NCBI RefSeq assembly: GCF_900116285.1 | Contig: NZ_FPAJ01000005.1 | Coordinates: 62,001-126,000, forward strand | Reading direction: 5' to 3' | Length of the DNA stretch: 64,000 nucleotides | Origin: Sulfitobacter marinus | GTDB lineage: Bacteria; Pseudomonadota; Alphaproteobacteria; Rhodobacterales; Rhodobacteraceae | Shown here: positions 62,287 to 64,000 of the stretch, piece by piece | How positions within the stretch are numbered: the stretch's first letter is position 1 | Layout: each line of letters starts with the position of its first letter | Made by a program: the position numbers and the translations under genes | Notes under the pieces: generated by a model | What the model was told of the DNA's origin: nothing | The model's database searches: none | Seen by the model: the letters and a program-made list of their open reading frames with translations, nothing else

Positions 62287-63192
62287 TCAGCTTTTGCGCG
62301 CAATAACGAAGCGTGCCGCGTCTCGCAAGGTTTCAGCATCGTCGCCGTAAGGGGTCAAAGCGTCACAAGCAGAATCCACCAACGCACCAGCACGCGCCTT
62401 GGCCTGCTCTAACCCCAGCAGCGATACGAATGTCGCCTTACCGGCACCTGCATCTTTGCCGACAGCTTTGCCAACGGTTGCCACATCGCCCTCAACATCC
62501 AAGATGTCATCGACAATCTGAAAGGCAAGCCCAAGATCGCGGGCATAGCGCCGCAGCGGGCCAGCATCGGCACCTGCCATCACCGGTCCGGCGGTCGCGG
62601 CCCATTCAATCAACGCGCCTGTTTTGCCCGCCTGCAAAACGCTGATCTGTTCGAGCGTCAGTGGCTGGCTGGCCGTTTCGGCGGCGATGTCCATCGCCTG
62701 CCCGCCGACCATACCGCGCACGCCGGCCGCACCGGCCAACCCCGCGATCAAAGCCACACGCGCAGCATCAGGGCATCCGGCATGGGCAAGCAATTCAAAC
62801 GCCAATGTTTGCAATGCGTCCCCGGCCAGAATGGCCGTCGCTTCGTCCCATTTGACATGGACCGTCGGCTGCCCGCGGCGCAGATCATCATCATCCATTG
62901 ACGGCAAATCATCATGTATCAACGAATAGGCATGCAGCGCCTCGATCGCACCGGCACAGGGGGCCGCATGCGCATCCAGAATACCATGCAACCGGGCGCT
63001 CTCGATCACGAGAAAGGCGCGCAATCCTTTGCCACCTGCCACAGCATAACGCATCGCCTCGGCAACCGTACCGTCCACACCGCCAAGCCCATGCAAAACC
63101 TGTCCGGTCGCCAAATCGGCGGCATGGCCCAGTGCCTGATCAAATGGCCTGCGGGTCAGCTCTGCGTCCAAATGAACGTCAAACCCCGCCAA
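62287..63192 (-). CDS. ispA: Polyprenyl (farnesyl/geranyl) diphosphate synthase
   Basis: A protein of about 301 residues, a short-chain trans-prenyl synthase. The first Asp-rich motif is HDDLPSMDDDDLRRG (DDxxxxD), and the second is FQIVDDILDVEGD. It makes GPP/FPP from IPP and DMAPP. No ATG is available. A TTG at 63192 (after AGGGG) overlaps the end of xseB by 14 bases and gives a normal N-terminus. A TTG further downstream is possible. Confidence 0.93.
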   Translation of the reverse strand: MAGFDVHLDAELTRRPFDQALGHAADLATGQVLHGLGGVDGTVAEAMRYAVAGGKGLRAFLVIESARLHGILDAHAAPCAGAIEALHAYSLIHDDLPSMDDDDLRRGQPTVHVKWDEATAILAGDALQTLAFELLAHAGCPDAARVALIAGLAGAAGVRGMVGGQAMDIAAETASQPLTLEQISVLQAGKTGALIEWAATAGPVMAGADAGPLRRYARDLGLAFQIVDDILDVEGDVATVGKAVGKDAGAGKATFVSLLGLEQAKARAGALVDSACDALTPYGDDAETLRDAARFVIARKS

Positions 63193-63421
63193 CGGCCGCC
63201 ACCCCTGTGGGGTTACCTTCCCCGTCCAAGGTAATCTGGGCAACCTTCTCTTCTGCTTCTTTCAACTTGGTTTCACAGCGTTTTTTCAACGCAGCTCCAC
63301 GTTCATACAGCGCAATGCTCTCATCCAAGGCGACATCGCCACGTTCCAGCTGGCCCAATACTTTTTCAAGCTCGGCCATCGCCGCTTCAAAGCTCATCTC
63401 GTCTACCGCAGTTTCAGTCAT
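63179..63421 (-). CDS. xseB: Exodeoxyribonuclease VII small subunit
   Basis: An 80-residue helical protein that assembles with XseA. The core is SFEAAMAELEKVLGQLERGDVALDESIALYERGAAL, followed by a Lys/Glu-rich coiled coil. The ATG at 63421 is chosen over a TTG three codons upstream. It is the first gene of the operon with ispA and dxs, an order common in proteobacteria. The large subunit gene is not in this window. Confidence 0.94.
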   Translation of the reverse strand: MTETAVDEMSFEAAMAELEKVLGQLERGDVALDESIALYERGAALKKRCETKLKEAEEKVAQITLDGEGNPTGVAAVGGV

Positions 63422-63496
63422 GTCTGCCAACCTTCATACTTAAATCTTTCCCAACCATACCTCGCATGGCCCGCGCCTTCCAGTCGCCGATCACAA

Positions 63497-63550
63497 CTTC
63501 TCTGGCTCAAAAATATCCCACGGGGGTTTGGGGGTGTGAAACCCCCATCG
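63497..63550. repeat. Recurrent intergenic box with adjoining hairpin, copy B
   Basis: The box (63497-63519) has the same CTTCTCTGGCT..AAAAATATCC core as at 15436. It is followed by the hairpin TGGGGGT (63529-63535) / ACCCCCA (63541-63547). On the minus strand the hairpin comes first and a TATTTTT run follows the G-rich linker. This would suit a terminator for the response-regulator gene ending at 63564. Confidence 0.55.
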
Positions 63551-63563
63551 GGCGGCAGCTGAA

Positions 63564-64000
63564 TTAATCAGGTGCCAGCATATAGCCCGCACCGCGCACG
63601 GTCTGCAGATAGCGCGGTTGTTTTGGATTGTCCTCGATCTTGCGCCGCAGCCGGGTGATTTGCACATCAACAGCACGCTCCTGCGCCTGCCCGCGATCGC
63701 GACCCAATTCCTCAACCAGCTTTGACCGGCTCAGCGCCGCGCCAGGTTGCGCTGCGAAAATACGCATCAATTGAATCTCGGTTGCCGTCAGCCGGACCAG
63801 ATCATCTCCCTGCCACAGCTCCCCGCGCTCTATGTCATAGCGGATCGGCCCCATCGAAAGCACCTTTGGCGCATTATCTGACACACTCGTATCGGGCATG
63901 CGCCGCAAAATCGCATTGATGCGCAGCAGCAGTTCCTTTGGCTCGAACGGTTTGGCCAGATAGTCATCTGCACCCGCTTCAAGCCCTTCGATCCGGTTGT
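63564..64000 (-). CDS. OmpR-family response regulator (partial, N-terminus cut)
   Basis: The C-terminal part of a two-component regulator enters from the right edge. The end of the receiver domain is GLEAGADDYLAKPFEPKELLLRINAIL, with the conserved Lys of KPF. The winged-helix effector domain follows: VRLTATEIQLMRIFAAQPG, ALSRSKLVEELG, RAVDVQITRLRRKIEDNP and YLQTVRGAGYMLAP. It is similar in type to PetR of Rhodobacter, but the truncated sequence cannot confirm that. The Asp phosphorylation site lies outside the window. Confidence 0.9.
   Translation of the reverse strand, partial: NRIEGLEAGADDYLAKPFEPKELLLRINAILRRMPDTSVSDNAPKVLSMGPIRYDIERGELWQGDDLVRLTATEIQLMRIFAAQPGAALSRSKLVEELGRDRGQAQERAVDVQITRLRRKIEDNPKQPRYLQTVRGAGYMLAPD

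Overview
The window is a 64 kb stretch of a typical alphaproteobacterial chromosome. It most resembles the Rhodobacterales (Roseobacter group). This rests on the petABC bc1 operon, DctPQM TRAP transporters, a DUF1523 protein, a creatinase-type M24 protein, RibH2 under an FMN riboswitch, GT61/FkbM/sulfotransferase surface-glycan genes, and dense ATGA stop/start overlaps. It holds about 68 protein genes and two tRNAs. I see no rRNA, CRISPR array, prophage or intact insertion sequence. The genus cannot be fixed from the sequence alone.

Layout. 1-8 kb: a truncated FAD-dependent ferredoxin reductase, a Prx5-type peroxiredoxin, a minus-strand operon (RidA, GDPD, FemAB-like, PhhB), a class A penicillin-binding protein, then the glnK-amtB nitrogen pair behind a structured leader. 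8-16 kb: aromatic aminotransferase, mercaptopyruvate sulfurtransferase, GST, smpB, a secreted SGNH hydrolase, a sulfotransferase diverging from a core-2-type glycosyltransferase, and HIT. 16-23 kb: DUF1523 and a small membrane protein, creatinase and a formamidase-like hydrolase diverging from gabD, a PLP aminotransferase, a small heat-shock protein behind an RpoH promoter and a ROSE-like leader, and a secreted serine protease. 23-29 kb: glycolate oxidase operon glcDEF, DUF599, a small secreted protein, and rsfS-rlmH.

30-40 kb: an unrecognised protein, an MscS channel, and the leucine genes leuC-(Tat-exported unknown)-leuD ... leuB, interrupted by a low-coding stretch of inverted repeats and by a membrane protein / EEP-family pair whose junction has no usable start codon. 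An EamA transporter and a VOC-cupin protein follow. 40-49 kb: GT61 diverging from FkbM, then one long minus-strand cluster: FAD amino-acid oxidoreductase, TRAP DctP-DctQ-DctM and 5-oxoprolinase PxpB-PxpC-PxpA. Together these suggest uptake and oxidation or hydrolysis of an amino-acid-derived acid. 49-59 kb: YcaQ glycosylase, a LacI regulator, tRNA-Arg(CCT), tRNA-Lys(TTT), dapF-mtaB, a Crp-type regulator followed by a perfect TGTGA-N6-TCACA palindrome, petABC, and a GST. 59-64 kb: PaiB, FMN riboswitch-ribH2, the isoprenoid operon xseB-ispA-dxs, and a truncated OmpR-type response regulator.

No clearly new multi-gene system stands out. The best leads are regulatory: an SD-sequestering hairpin before glnK, a ROSE-like thermosensor before hsp20, a Crp-type site next to a competing-hairpin terminator, a 14-codon leader peptide coupled to the amino-acid oxidoreductase, and the frameshift-like junction near 36.0 kb.
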